Below are positions 1 to 11,158 of a DNA stretch of 64,000 nt, one piece after another; within the stretch, counting starts at the first letter, position 1, and each line of letters opens with the position of its first letter. The notes under the pieces are model-generated. The model did no database searches. It was given only the letters and a program-made list of their open reading frames with translations, and was not told where the DNA came from. The position numbers were made by a program, and so were the translations under genes. This DNA comes from Austropuccinia psidii (taxonomy: Eukaryota > Basidiomycota > Pucciniomycetes > Pucciniales > Sphaerophragmiaceae), in the NCBI GenBank assembly GCA_023105745.1, contig JALGQZ010000003.1, positions 46,892,696-46,956,695 of the forward strand, in the 5' to 3' direction.

Positions 1-260
1 TAACCTCTCTTCTTCAAATTATACTCCTCTTCATTCTTGTTCTCAGTTTAGTCCGCCAATTTTTGGTGGTAGCTCTTTTTCGTCTTCTTCTTTATTCCAT
101 TGGATTATCATTTGTCTGTGTGTGAACTTCCTGACGTATGTTTGGAACAAACTGACACATCAGAAATAGAGAACAGCATACCAGAAGACAAGGTTTGTGA
201 TAACAAAATTGCAACTTCTGTGAGAGAGTCTGTTGTTTCTGGCTCTATACCAACACATCC
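1..260 (+). pseudogene. Ty1/copia pol, part upstream of reverse transcriptase
   Basis: This is the left-hand remnant of a copia element that continues beyond the window start. From about position 100 an open frame encodes a polar, acidic stretch ending in SGSIPTHP. If the solo LTR at 261-2433 and one CATCC copy are removed, the frame runs directly into VDDPQASSYPIDEIVEL at 2434, so the two parts were once continuous. A serine-rich stretch before position 100 is in another frame, which suggests a frameshift. The position fits the variable linker between integrase and RT in copia polyproteins. The assignment rests on the continuity, because the segment itself has no catalytic motif. Confidence 0.6.
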
Positions 261-2433
261 TGTAAGGTTTGTCTATGAAACTCTTGATAATAGTAGCAAA
301 ATCAAGAGTACTATGACTGTCCTCAGTAGAAATATATAATATAACAAAATATTATAACCACAAATTTTAAACATAATTATTAAAAATATTTATAAAAAAA
401 ATAAATTTAATTATTATTATAAAAATATAATAATTATAATAAATTATAATTATTCTATTATTGTTATAGTCACTGACAGTTATAACAATAAGAAGTGTAA
501 AGCTCTTAATGAGACAATTAAATGTGAAAAAAAAATATTAACCACTTATAAATGATATAAATATTATTTATAAAAGAATTAAACACACACTTTGTAGAAT
601 TAATTCTTATAAAATAAAAATTCTATATAAAAAACTAATACTAGATAAAGAAAATATAGAATTTTAGAGAAAAACTTACTTATAATATTGATTTAATACA
701 ACAAGTCAAACAACAACAGTTATTATATTAAATAATAATTATAAGTTAAAAACACCCAAAAAATCAATAATTTTAAAGATAAAACAACTTTTTATTATAA
801 AAATTAAGATTAAAGAGTTTTTAAGAGGAATTTGTGGATTTTTAAAAGATATTCAAGATGATTTAATTTTATATAATAAAATATATTATTGGTGATTACA
901 AAAATAATCTAAATTCTATGATTTCAATTCTTTGATTTTAATAAATAAAGAATAAAATAACTCAAGAATTATTTTAATAATAAGATTTTATATTTAATAA
1001 AACTTTACCTGTTTAAATTTCTAATATGATTGGATTGATGATGAATGATGGACAAAAACAGTGATGAAAAGACTCTTTTTATGTCTTCAGAGCAGCTCTC
1101 ATGATTCATAATGGATATAGAGGGCGTTCTCAGGTCAAAACTGAAAAACCATGCTTAAAATTAAAGTTCTTAACTTATGGTAACTTAATCTTAATTCCAA
1201 TTTAAAGCTAACAGGGTTATTCTTAACTCCATGTAGCTTTAGTCCTCATTTAAACTAATTATTTTAAGTTTTTAATATAAATAAGCTTATTTATATTAAA
1301 GTTCATCACATTAACAACTTAAAAATAGAGCTTCAAGCAGAAATCTCTTAAACTCAATTTTTAATTAATTTTTAAAGAAATTATAATTTTCTTTGAGCTT
1401 TAATTAAAAGAGTAAATTTCCAGGCTAATTACCCAGGAAATTTATTTATGAAAGATACTTAAAATTTCATTTATATGTAGATGATATTAAATTTTAAGCT
1501 GTGTGAAATTTTCAAGCAAATCCATTAAGAATTGGATTTTTAATGAATTTTTGAAGTTATTGCTATTTTTCCATGTAAAATAGCAATACACACCAAACCT
1601 TAAGTTTTGATAAGGTTTTAATGCTTGGAACCTTAAAGTTTTAAGCTTATTTAAGGTTTTTAAGCTTTATTAAGCTTTTAAAGTTCTTAAAACCTTGATT
1701 TCAAGCCTGCATATTGGGATTTACCCTTTGGCAGCTTGAAATTCCTGTCCAAATTGGGATAAAACCAGTTTAAACCTTAATGTTGGATCAAAGTCTAATC
1801 TTAAAGTTTAAATAAGGTTGAAAATCCTCCAATACAGGTGGACAACCTTAATTGAATCCTTGCAGATCCAAAAAGTTGGGTACCCCAGCTCTATTTGGTC
1901 TTTTTCCTTTGTCCCACCTTTTTGCGTGGACTTTGGCCTTTTATTTATTTAAAGCCATACTATGGCCTTAAACCCTTTTAAATTGATCTCACGCAGGATT
2001 TACATTCTGTATGGAAAATCCTTAGCCAATTCAGTAAATATACACCACACCTCAATTTTAACTAAAATTTTGGTAAGTTTGCATAAACCTTATGCAACTT
2101 TAAATTTAAGCTTATTTAAGCTTAAATTTAACAATTTTAAAAAAATGTTATAAAAGTTACATTAGTACTGTGAGATTCTGAAATCTTCTAATAACATAAG
2201 AAATAAGTGTTTTTGGGTATAACACCTTATGGGTGTACCCTAGGTTATTTTTGGTGTAGAATCCAAAAATAACATAATATTTATAACTTTGTTTATTCAA
2301 AAAAAAAGTTATACTTATTTTTTGTTATTTTTTATTTTAAATTCAATTAAAAAGTCTGTTGAAGACAATTTTAACTGAGTATAAAGTTATTTGTGGCCTT
2401 ATGGGTATGTTATACATACCTCACAGGCTCACA
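261..2433 (-). mobile_element. Solo LTR, family C copy 1
   Basis: The LTR is 2173 bp, starts TGTAAGG and ends GGCTCACA on the plus strand, and is flanked by the 5-bp duplication CATCC (256-260 and 2434-2438). It interrupts the copia frame cleanly. It is minus-oriented: the reverse complement begins TGTGAGCC and ends CCTTACA, like the LTRs of elements D and E. A splice-donor-like AAACAG/GTAAAG lies near 1012 on the minus strand. No internal region accompanies it, so it is a recombination product. A second copy of the family lies at 60201-62390. Short open frames inside it are not supported as genes. Confidence 0.9.
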
Positions 2434-3704
2434 CATCCTGTGGATGATCCTCAGGCTTCTTCTTATCCTATTGATGAGATAGTAGAGCTGACAAGCTCTT
2501 TTGAAAAAGCATTTCCCAAAGGGTGGACAATGGAACTAGTTCCTGATGTGGCTCCACGAAACATCTCAAGTAGTATTGATATGGCTAATATTATAGATCA
2601 CAAGAGACAAAAGCCCCAAAATATCATTAATCTAGTGGCTGTTGGCTCAGATGTGCCAAAACCATATTGGCAGGCTGTTGGTCATGAAAAAGGAAGTGTG
2701 TGGAGGGAAGCAATAACCGACGAAATTAAAAGCATTGAAAAGCACGGAGTATGGAAAGTAGTAGATAAGTCAGAAGCTCATAATCAGTTAGGCACTACCT
2801 GGGTATTTCGGGAGAAAGAGGACTCAAAGGGAAATATCACCAGGTACAAGGCACAGTTTTGTGTGCAAGGGTTTGTTCAGATTGAAGGTCTGGATTATAA
2901 CAAAACCTTTGCACCAACTGGGAGGATAACTACTCTAAGGTTTCCCCTGGGGTATTGTGCCTCACATGATCTTGAAATTCATCAAATGGATTTAAAAACT
3001 GCTTTTCTTTATGGGACTCCTCAAGGAAAGGTCTTTATTAGATACCCTGATGGTTATCCTCATTGTATGAAACAGGGAACTTGCCTACAGCTGGTAAAAT
3101 TGCTGTATGGCCTAAAACAAAGTCCTCAATGCTGGTACAAGCATCCTTCCAAGATATTTGAACAGTTAAATTTCGGTCTGAGTCAAGCTGACCCATGTCT
3201 CTTTGTTAAAAATGAAGGGTAACAATACTACGTCTTTCTTCATGTAGACGGCATGATAATTGGAGGAGACTCAATGCAGGTGTCAAAGTTTAAAAACAAT
3301 AATAGGTCATTCTTTGAGATGGATGACTTAGGAGAGGTGTCTTTTTTTCTTGCTATCAAGTTAACTAGGAATAGAGTAATTAAAACCGTTGCTTTGTTGC
3401 AGGAGTTGTACATAAACAAGATCCTTGGAGAATATGGGATGCAGGACTGCAAGTTGGTTGTAACACCCATGATACAAAATGAACAGCTGACTCCTACCAC
3501 AGTCAAGGAAGAAATAAACGGGTTTGATTATCAAAAGGTGATGGGGCTGCTCAATTAATTGTCAACCTGTACTCAGCAAGATGAAGCATTTGTAACTTCA
3601 GTCTCATCTCAATTCCTAGAAAAGCCTTCTGTAGAGAATGTGGCTGCATTCAAAAGGGTTTTTCAATACTTAAAGGGTACCAAAGAAGATTTTTTGATGC
3701 GCAG
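2434..3704 (+). pseudogene. Ty1/copia reverse transcriptase, decayed
   Basis: The translation is a clear copia RT: GTTWVFREKEDSKGN, then RYKAQFCVQGF, YNKTFAPTGR and HQMDLKTAFLYG, in the usual order. It is no longer functional. An in-frame TAA at 3220-3222 precedes the active-site strand, which reads FLHVDGMIIGG where the family has a VDD motif, so one catalytic aspartate is lost. A second TAA lies at 3556-3558. The frame continues through FQYLKGTKEDFLM and is cut by the left LTR of element B at 3705. RNase H resumes on the far side of B at 36769. This is the oldest recognisable element of the left stack. Confidence 0.9.
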
Positions 3705-4242
3705 TGTGGTATTCCATACCATTAGTACCATTTTCAAGCTTACCAATAAAACAAAAGAAAAAAATGATAATAAAAAGAATTACACAAAACAGATTTACAC
3801 ATTACAATTACAAATTTCAAAAAGAAATATACAATACACAGCCTCAAGATCTTATCAAAAAAGTATAGTATCAAAAAATTTATCCACCTTATTGCATCAT
3901 CAATAACAAATTACGTCATTAAAGGAAGTTAATCTAAGTAAAGGTATATGAAGATGGACCAAAGCATCAGAAGATGTATTTTCCCCACCTTGATTCAATT
4001 TAAGGAAGAAATACCTCAAGGCTATGCATAAAATTTCAATATATTTTCCAAGAAAAAATGCTTCCTTAGTAATAATAACACGCATCAAACTTGATAGAAA
4101 TGATAAAATCTCCATATGAAATGATACAATACTAAAATAAAACCACCAGCATAATTCTCTCAGAACATACGTAAAAAATAGAAACAAAAAGACTTTCCCC
4201 GCCTTCAATAAAACATCACCAGCCAAATTATCTCAAAGACAT
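3705..4242 (+). repeat. Element B 5' LTR, left part
   Basis: It begins TGTGGTATTCCATACC and matches the first part of the intact 3' LTR at 34975. It stops at the ACAT immediately before element A. The matching unoccupied sequence (CAAAG-ACATCACATG) can be read in the solo LTR near 30520. Confidence 0.9.
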
Positions 4243-6249
4243 TGTGGTATTCCATACCATTTTTTTCACCAGGCTCAAGCTCATAGTACCCTATAACAGC
4301 AGGAAATCCAGCCTACAGGCAGACTTACACTCAAGTTTTACACCAAAAGGTCAATTTTACAGCAAGAAGCTGGATTTAACTCATAAAACCATGGCACAGG
4401 CACCAAAGGGAAGTGTATGTGTTTAAATAACTTATTCAATTTCACTATGCATATGTAAAAATCAATTTACATATAGCAAACTAGTTACAACAAATGAGGT
4501 ACCACCCTTTAAATTACACACCCCACCCAGCTTTACACCCCCTTACAGCCACAGGACTCATGTAGCAAGAAAATGACACATGCATTAGTTATACAACCAA
4601 CTTGAATTCAAAATCACATGATGCAAAGCTCAACTCCATGGAATTCCTGCAATTCATTTACAACACAGCCCCAGGAGTACCTTATCTTATATCCACAGTA
4701 ACCCCACTTAAAGCCTTAAAACATAATTATTTACACCACTCATCACCTCATGCAAACCAAAGCTAGTTACAACAGGCTGCATGCAGTACATAATTCCAAT
4801 CAAATCTCAACCACATGACTAAGCACAGCATGTGTCAAAATCAAAAATCACATCATCTCAAAAAAAAAACAGTAAATTCACCAATGCAAGAAGTTATCAC
4901 CTGACTTCATTTTAAAGTTCAAAAAGAAGAAAAACAAACATGACACCTGCATAAATTACACAGCCATTTCTACCCAACCTAAAATAGGACATATGCAAAG
5001 GAATTACAAGGTCATCATGTGATACTGCATCCACCAACAGAATATCATGTGACAGGAAAGAGGCTGTGCACAACAAAAAATCCCCAGCCAAAATTGAATC
5101 ACCTCATGTATGCAAGGAAAATTCAAGAATATCACATCATAATTAGTTCACCAAAAGGCAATCATGTGATAAATGGAGGCTGTGCAGAGAGAAAATTATC
5201 ACCAAACCTTAAATCACCTGACCCATGCAAGAAAGGTCCTCACCAAAAAACAGAGTCACATGATGAAATCAAGAGGAATTAAAGTGGAAAGAGACAGCTC
5301 CCATGGAGGGCCCCCTGGGCTCCCAAAAGGTATAAATAGAGGGGCTTTCTCCCCCAAATTTCAAAATCCCCCCCATGAAAATTATATCCCATGCAAATTA
5401 TATCCACTGCACAGTAGGAGCATAGGAATAATTCATCCCTCATCTGGGAGGTAGTCCAGAAAATTATAGTGAATTTTACTTGCCCAGTAGCTAAGCTCAG
5501 TGGAAGTATAGTGTTGAAGATTACCCAGTAGCTAAGCTCAGTGGAATCTTATTATTATCAAAAAAAATAAAAATAAAAATTACCCAGTACCCAAGATTAG
5601 GGTTACTACTCTAGTAAAATAATTTATCCAGTAAAATTGAACAATTTATCAAGATTTGAAATTAACTTACCCCCCTAAAAAAAATCCAATATCAAAGAAT
5701 CTTACCTCTTAAATTTAACAAATACTATTTTATCTTATTATTTAACCCTCTTAAAAAAATAAATAAATAAATAACAAACCTTTAAAAACAATTATTTTAC
5801 TCTATTATAGCTATACCTTTACAGAATTACCTTTATCAACACCAATCAAATTTTCCAGAAAACCTTAAGTAAGCCATCCTACCAAGGAATTATCATCAAT
5901 AAGAAACAACTCACCTCAATTTAACCAATAATATTAAAGTTAAACAGACAAGTATTTCATTAAATCTCAAATTTAACCAAAATTACTGACATTATTTTTC
6001 ATATTATTTATTGAATAGGTCTGATCTGAGACTGCTGAATTTTGTCTTCTGCAGTTGTAAAGCCACTTATTAATTTTATTTTGGTTTGTGAGCTCCAAGG
6101 AAGATTTTGTTCAGTATTTTAGGAGGGGCAGGAAATACACCCTTGCCACCCTTGGTTACAGGAGTTATTAGCAATTCAAAACTAGTTACCTGTGATTTCC
6201 CCCTCCAGGTACTGCCTCATTTTAATCCCACACAAGAGGAGTTCCCACA
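4243..6249 (+). repeat. Element A 5' LTR
   Basis: It runs from TGTGGTATTCC to GTTCCCACA. The upstream half has many copies of the near-palindrome TCACATGA/TCATGTGA (about 4615-5265), before a TATA box at 5331. A downstream part carries a duplicated motif, CCAGTAGCTAAGCTCAGTGG, near 5484 and 5524. Confidence 0.93.
5331..5339 (+). promoter_or_regulatory. TATA box of element A 5' LTR
   Basis: TATAAATAG lies in a GC-richer context about 1.1 kb into the LTR. The 3' LTR has the same box at 22311-22319. It is the likely core promoter of the element. Confidence 0.75.
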
Positions 6250-6251
6250 TC

Positions 6252-6269
6252 TGGTGTCCCAACAGTGGC
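6252..6269 (+). other. Primer-binding site of element A
   Basis: TGGTGTCCCAACAGTGGC lies 2 nt after the LTR end. It begins TGG, as expected for pairing to a tRNA CCA end, and element B has the identical 18-mer at the same place. I cannot name the tRNA. Confidence 0.75.
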
Positions 6270-6617
6270 TTGATAACCTCAACTTCAATAAAAATTAAAT
6301 TAAAAAAAAAAAAATCTTAGCTACTCCAAGAATATCTTTTATAACAAAAAAAACTGGATTCAAACAATCAAAATCAGCAAAAACCATCATCTCAAAAATC
6401 TGAATCATCAACTCACTCTGACCACTACTACTATCCACCAAAGCAAGAAACAGAATTAGGAGAGGAATCAGAAAAATATTCTAATTTTCCTATTGCAACA
6501 CCAAGAACCAATAAAAGGGACTTGAAGGTTGTGGAGCAATTTTTCCTTGATCTCCTTGAAAGAAATAAAATCAATAACTCAATACCAGAATCAAAGGAAG
6601 AAATAAATCAACCAAAA

Positions 6618-8060
6618 ATGGATAAACCTTCATCATCAAAATTACCTGGTAGTATTGAAGAAATCCAGGAAGAAAACTTTAATGAAGAAACTGTTGAAGG
6701 ACAGGAGGAAATTTCCCCAACAGAGAGACTTCAGCAGAAGATGCTAGAAATGCAAGCAGAATTACTAGCACTCATCAAAAAGGAAGGGAAAAATAAATCA
6801 TCAAGTTACACTCCACAAAATAGTCCACTTGAAGAACAAACCACCCTTCCAAGATCATTCAGGCAACATGGATCACCTTCACCTTATCCAAGACCCATGG
6901 CCACATCAACACCTTATACAGAACAAGCACCTAGAACTTTACCAAGAAGAGTCAACATTTCTGCACAAATACCAACCCCATTACATCAAGAAATTCCAAG
7001 AAACACTACTCCAATAGTAAAAATCAGAGCCAAAGACTATAACTTGTGGTTTGATGGAAAGGATGTTGAGAGATTCATCAAGAAAGTTGAAAATATTGCA
7101 GAAATTGAAGGAGCAAGTGGAAGAGACATTGCAAGACAAATAGCATTTTGGACAAAGGATGAAGAAATCAGTTATCATATTGAAGGAATGCCAGGATATG
7201 AAACAGCTGATTGGGATCAATTGAAAGTGGATATGAAAAGAAGATGGGGAACAGTCTCACCTGAAAAAAGATACAGATTATCCTCAATCACTGAATTATT
7301 CACAAAACCTCAACAAGAAGGTGGAATAAGAAACATGACTCAATACAGAAAATTCATTGGGGAATATGAAGCAATCATCACTTACCTCAAAAGATACCAA
7401 TATATCCAAGGTGAAATCAATCATAACCAGGAAATATTGGCCAGCCTTTCCACTAGTGTTCAAGAATCAATTTACAAAGAAATGATTAAAGACAGATCTA
7501 TGGTTCAAGCCTTGGATGGAGGTTACATCATACCAAGATTGGATATTTTGAAATTATACATTGAACAAGACTTGGAGGCCAAGGTACTGATTCAACAAAA
7601 GGAATTTTCTAAACCAAAACCTCCAGAAAAGAAAACAAGATTTGAGGATGAAAGTTGGGATGAAGTTTTAAAACAAGTAAAAGAACTCACCCAAAAGATC
7701 AAAAATCCTCCTCAACCAGAACCTCAACCAAGAAATGAGGGAAAAGAATCAGTTAAAGAAGTTTTAAATCAACTCAAAACACTTTCAGAAGCAGTTAATC
7801 CACCAAGAAGGAACTGGAACAACAATCAAGAGCAAAGATTCCCTCAAAATAACCAGCCATATAGGCCAAGGAATCCTTTACCACCATTTTCATCCAGTTA
7901 CCAACCATACATACCAGCTCAAATGGCTCCAAGACCACCATTGAAGTGTGCTTACTGCAAGGAAGAAGGTCATACAGCAACTAGATGCACTCACCTAGCT
8001 GAAGATCTGGACAGAAGAATTGTCAGAACCCAGGGAGCATCCTACCTCTTTCCCAATTAG
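6618..8060 (+). CDS. gag: Element A Gag (capsid and nucleocapsid)
   Basis: This is the structural protein that packages element RNA. A capsid-like region (LWFDGKDVERFIKKVENIAEIEG through DMKRRWGTVSPE) lies in the middle. A proline-rich tail leads to a CCHC zinc knuckle, CAYCKEEGHTATRC, near 7945-7990. The start shown is the first in-frame ATG, at 6618. The frame is open upstream to about 6340 with no ATG, and its residues (HYYYPPKQETELGEES) are conserved in element B, so the true N-terminus may lie upstream. The frame ends at an in-frame TAG (8058-8060) just after the knuckle, where B has a Phe codon. The TAG may be a mutation or a gag/protease readthrough stop. Confidence 0.88.
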   Translation: MDKPSSSKLPGSIEEIQEENFNEETVEGQEEISPTERLQQKMLEMQAELLALIKKEGKNKSSSYTPQNSPLEEQTTLPRSFRQHGSPSPYPRPMATSTPYTEQAPRTLPRRVNISAQIPTPLHQEIPRNTTPIVKIRAKDYNLWFDGKDVERFIKKVENIAEIEGASGRDIARQIAFWTKDEEISYHIEGMPGYETADWDQLKVDMKRRWGTVSPEKRYRLSSITELFTKPQQEGGIRNMTQYRKFIGEYEAIITYLKRYQYIQGEINHNQEILASLSTSVQESIYKEMIKDRSMVQALDGGYIIPRLDILKLYIEQDLEAKVLIQQKEFSKPKPPEKKTRFEDESWDEVLKQVKELTQKIKNPPQPEPQPRNEGKESVKEVLNQLKTLSEAVNPPRRNWNNNQEQRFPQNNQPYRPRNPLPPFSSSYQPYIPAQMAPRPPLKCAYCKEEGHTATRCTHLAEDLDRRIVRTQGASYLFPN

Positions 8061-9623
8061 CACAGAGTACCTATGGAAGGAAATGAAAGTGCCAAAAACA
8101 TAGTCAGAGCTTTTGCAAAAGAACAAGCTGAACTCAACAAGAAATTTATGGAAAAACCTATTGTCAAAGAAAAACCAGAAGAGGAGGTCAAGCCCACTGA
8201 AAAGAAATCTGGGGATAAATCAACCTCAATTGCACATGTTGAAGATTGGTCAAATTGGAAACCACCTACCATTTCCTCAGCCAATGACCCTTTTGAATCA
8301 CACATTGGACTAAGACAGACCAAGCAAAGGTTGGAAAGACAATCCCAAAGTCAAGAGCCAAAGAAGAAAGCAGAAATTCCAGGAACTTACATTGAAGAAG
8401 AAAAAGAGGAAGAAAGAGTAATAATTCCCACCAAATTCCAAAATTCAAATATTCCAAAACCAGACCAACCTGAGGAGGAAATTGAAAATATTGCCAATAA
8501 AAATGAAGATGAAGGAATTCCAAAACAAGAAAAGAAAGTCAGCAAGCCTCAAAAGAAACAAGTTGAAACTAAATTGGAAATTGACAAAATTATCAAGAAA
8601 ATTATGCAACAAAAGATCAACCTCACCATTGAAGAAATTTTGAGGATGTCACCAAATTTTGTCCATAAATTACAGGAATTATCAGAAAAGGACAAGGAAA
8701 AGATTAAATCACTCAACTCAATGGATCTTCAAGAAAGACTATTAACATTTGGATTCAAAGAAATACCAAAGCCCAAGATTCATTATGCCTGTCCTTTGGG
8801 ATTTATGGAAATCTTTATTGGAAAGGAAGAATATCCTATCAAAGAATTAGTGGACACTGGGGCAGAACTCAACATCATACCAGAAGAAATAGCAATCAAA
8901 GCCTCACTCACAACAAGAAATCTTAACATGAACCTCAGAGGTATTGGAGGACATACCACTTCATTGGTTGCACTATCAGAATTTACTCCAATCATTTTGG
9001 CTTCAGGTGAAGAAACTCAAATCCACTTTTTTATTGCCAAAGGATCTGTCCATACAGTACTTAGAAGACCTTTCTTGGCAGACAACAATATCAGACTAGA
9101 ATTCTCCCATAAACAAGGTGAAATACTAAGCTATCAAGAACCTGATGGAAGAAGATTATGCATGCCAATATGCAAACCTCAAGCACTTGGATGGCAAACT
9201 GGACCACCTAGAGGAATGGATTTATGCAATATGGCAACATTGGTCAGAAATAAGCCAGGAAAGAAGTTTCAAAATGCAAAAAGAGACAATACCATAATCA
9301 ATTTGACCCAGAAGACCCAACATTTATCCATATCTCCAAAAAGGGATAAATTTGGCCAAAAATTCAAAAACACAAAAAAGCCAAACAGCTTCAAAAGACA
9401 ATTTGAAGACTCAACCTTTGAAGATGAATTACCCAACATAGTTTACAAGCCAATTAACAATAATGAAGAAACTTTCCAGATTTTAGTAGATGGAAATGAG
9501 AAAATACATGGAAACCCTTTCAAACCTAAACCCAAAAAGAAGAAAGTCAGATTTAGTGAGCATCATGAGCTCTCAGATGAAGAAATTATCAATGACATTG
9601 AAAAAGACCTCATAATTATGTAA
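8061..9623 (+). CDS. Element A aspartic protease region
   Basis: This continues the Gag frame after the TAG at 8058. A lysine- and glutamate-rich spacer leads to a retropepsin-like domain at about 8780-9130. The domain has the motif LVDTGAELNIIPEEIA with catalytic Asp in DTGA, then LRGIGGHTTSL and VHTVLRRPFLADN. It would cleave the polyprotein during particle maturation. Family enzymes act as dimers. The matching B protein has LVDTGSEINIIPEEIA. The frame ends in TAA at 9621-9623, but the same frame reopens at once and encodes the accessory domain below. In B the two regions are joined without a stop, so this TAA is probably a later mutation. Confidence 0.88.
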   Translation, partial: HRVPMEGNESAKNIVRAFAKEQAELNKKFMEKPIVKEKPEEEVKPTEKKSGDKSTSIAHVEDWSNWKPPTISSANDPFESHIGLRQTKQRLERQSQSQEPKKKAEIPGTYIEEEKEEERVIIPTKFQNSNIPKPDQPEEEIENIANKNEDEGIPKQEKKVSKPQKKQVETKLEIDKIIKKIMQQKINLTIEEILRMSPNFVHKLQELSEKDKEKIKSLNSMDLQERLLTFGFKEIPKPKIHYACPLGFMEIFIGKEEYPIKELVDTGAELNIIPEEIAIKASLTTRNLNMNLRGIGGHTTSLVALSEFTPIILASGEETQIHFFIAKGSVHTVLRRPFLADNNIRLEFSHKQGEILSYQEPDGRRLCMPICKPQALGWQTGPPRGMDLCNMATLVRNKPGKKFQNAKRDNTIINLTQKTQHLSISPKRDKFGQKFKNTKKPNSFKRQFEDSTFEDELPNIVYKPINNNEETFQILVDGNEKIHGNPFKPKPKKKKVRFSEHHELSDEEIINDIEKDLIIM

Positions 9624-10248
9624 GAAAGAGACAAAAATTTAAAAGACACATACCATATCAACTTCTTGGACAGACCATTGAACAACCAAGAAGAACCTTA
9701 TGAATGGCAACTGGAAAACCCTGAATTCATCCAGAAACCTCCCAATGAAGATGAAGAAACAGGATCCATCTTAGAAAATGAATACAATTACATTTACCTG
9801 CCATACATCACCTTTGAAGACATTTATGGGAATGAAGATCAAGAAATTTTATGTGAAGATCAATACTTATGTCACCTTCCAGGATCAAACTTGAGCAATA
9901 TCCAATTCTTAGATTTATTAACTGAAGAGGGAATTAAAGGTAACCTTGAAAATCAATTCTGGGACAAAATATTTGAAATAGCCACACTACCAAGAAGAGG
10001 ACTTTACTTCAACCAAATTTGGGCCCAGTGGTACCTTGGATTAAATGGATAAACATATCAAACTGGAAGACTGAAATGGGTTGGAGATGGATATATATTC
10101 ATTGATGAAGACTTATGGTGGTCAGAATTTCCATCAGAACCAGAGATTGAGGAAAGAAATAACTTTGTGGAAGCCCTCAAAGACCTTATTTTGGCAAGAT
10201 TACTCAACAGACACTCATCTTTCCCACTTGGGGGAACTCAACTTTGAA
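9624..10248 (+). pseudogene. Element A accessory domain 1 (unknown function), end of Gag-protease frame
   Basis: The frame is shared with protease and broken by TAA at 10050-10052, with recognisable coding to a TGA at 10248. Its core, LPYITFEDIY, then LPGSNLSNIQFLDLLTEEG and IKGNLENQFW, recurs in the separate frame at 11159-11845 and in the C-terminal part of element B's polyprotein near 28670-28840. It is rich in aromatic and acidic residues, with no membrane segment or zinc motif visible. I do not recognise the family. Conservation between A and B suggests that it was under selection. A role in particle assembly or host interaction would be a guess. Confidence 0.6.
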
Positions 10249-10348
10249 TAAAACCAACAAAATCAACATTTTTCTCTAAAATGTATCAGTATCACCCATA
10301 AAATGTATCATTAGTTTCTTTTTTTATTTATTTCATTTTTATTCTCAA

Positions 10349-11030
10349 AGGGCAGTGACTTCCTGCCTTAACAAAGAAGAAATTCATCAACAAATTATTC
10401 CTTAAAAGTTAAAAAAAAAAACTTACATTAAAAAAATATATCAATCACCTCCACCATGGCCAATTCACCAATTTTTGTATCCTATGGCAAAGAATTAATA
10501 AAAGAAGACCAAATTATCAATAAAGAACTTCATTTGTCACCAGAAGAAGAATATCTCAATAAAGAGAACCTTTGGCACTTTAAGGATACTTCATCAATAT
10601 CAAGAAACCAAGAAATTGAAGAAATCAAGGAATTGCTGAAATTTTTGGAGGATTCTGACAAAACCAATGATCAAATTACTCAAGAATTAATGGAACAATT
10701 AAATTTCAAACCATCAAGGCCCATCTTGAAGACACATAAGAGCTCTAAAAATCAAAAATCAAAGAAAAAAAGTCAGATTCAAATTTAATTAATCATTAGG
10801 CAGTGACCTCCTGCCTTATCAAAGAGGAATATCAACTCTCATCAAATAAATCAATAATTCTACTCACCAATAAAAAAAACTCAATAATTAACCATAAGAT
10901 CACTAGGCAGTGACCTCCTGCCTTATCAAAGAGGAAAATAATTTCTTATCAAATTAAAAAATAACCAATAATCCCCAAAATCAAACATCACTAGGCAGTG
11001 ACCTCCTGCCTTATCAAAGAGGAATATCCA
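10349..11030 (+). repeat. Four copies of the GGCAG-TGACCTC-CTGCC hairpin in element A
   Basis: Copies start at 10351, 10799, 10906 and 10994. Each has a 5-6 bp stem (AGGCAG/CTGCCT), a 7-nt loop and a conserved tail TTATCAAAGAGGAA (first copy divergent). One copy lies before the 110-aa frame and three lie between it and the 228-aa frame. Element B has two copies in the equivalent place. They mark the boundaries of the accessory frames. Confidence 0.9.
10456..10788 (+). CDS. Element A small accessory frame, 110 aa, unknown function
   Basis: This is an uninterrupted frame with a strong start context, CACCATGG. The protein is acidic in its first two thirds, with a likely helical segment (RNQEIEEIKELLKFLEDSD), and it ends in a lysine- and serine-rich basic tail (THKSSKNQKSKKKSQ). 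That is a plausible nucleic-acid or nuclear-targeting tail. It sits between hairpin copies, 200 bp after the Gag-protease frame and 370 bp before the next frame. I found no homologous frame in B and do not recognise the family. The intact frame and good start context are the only support, so coding is probable but not certain. Confidence 0.5.
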   Translation: MANSPIFVSYGKELIKEDQIINKELHLSPEEEYLNKENLWHFKDTSSISRNQEIEEIKELLKFLEDSDKTNDQITQELMEQLNFKPSRPILKTHKSSKNQKSKKKSQIQI

Positions 11031-11158
11031 AATTCTTACCCAAAATTACCATCCAAAATCCATTCAACCTACCCTCAAACTAATTTGATAAATAAATCTG
11101 ATAATATTCTCAAATATTATTATCTTTTGACACTTTCAAACAAATCAAATCCTTCAAA

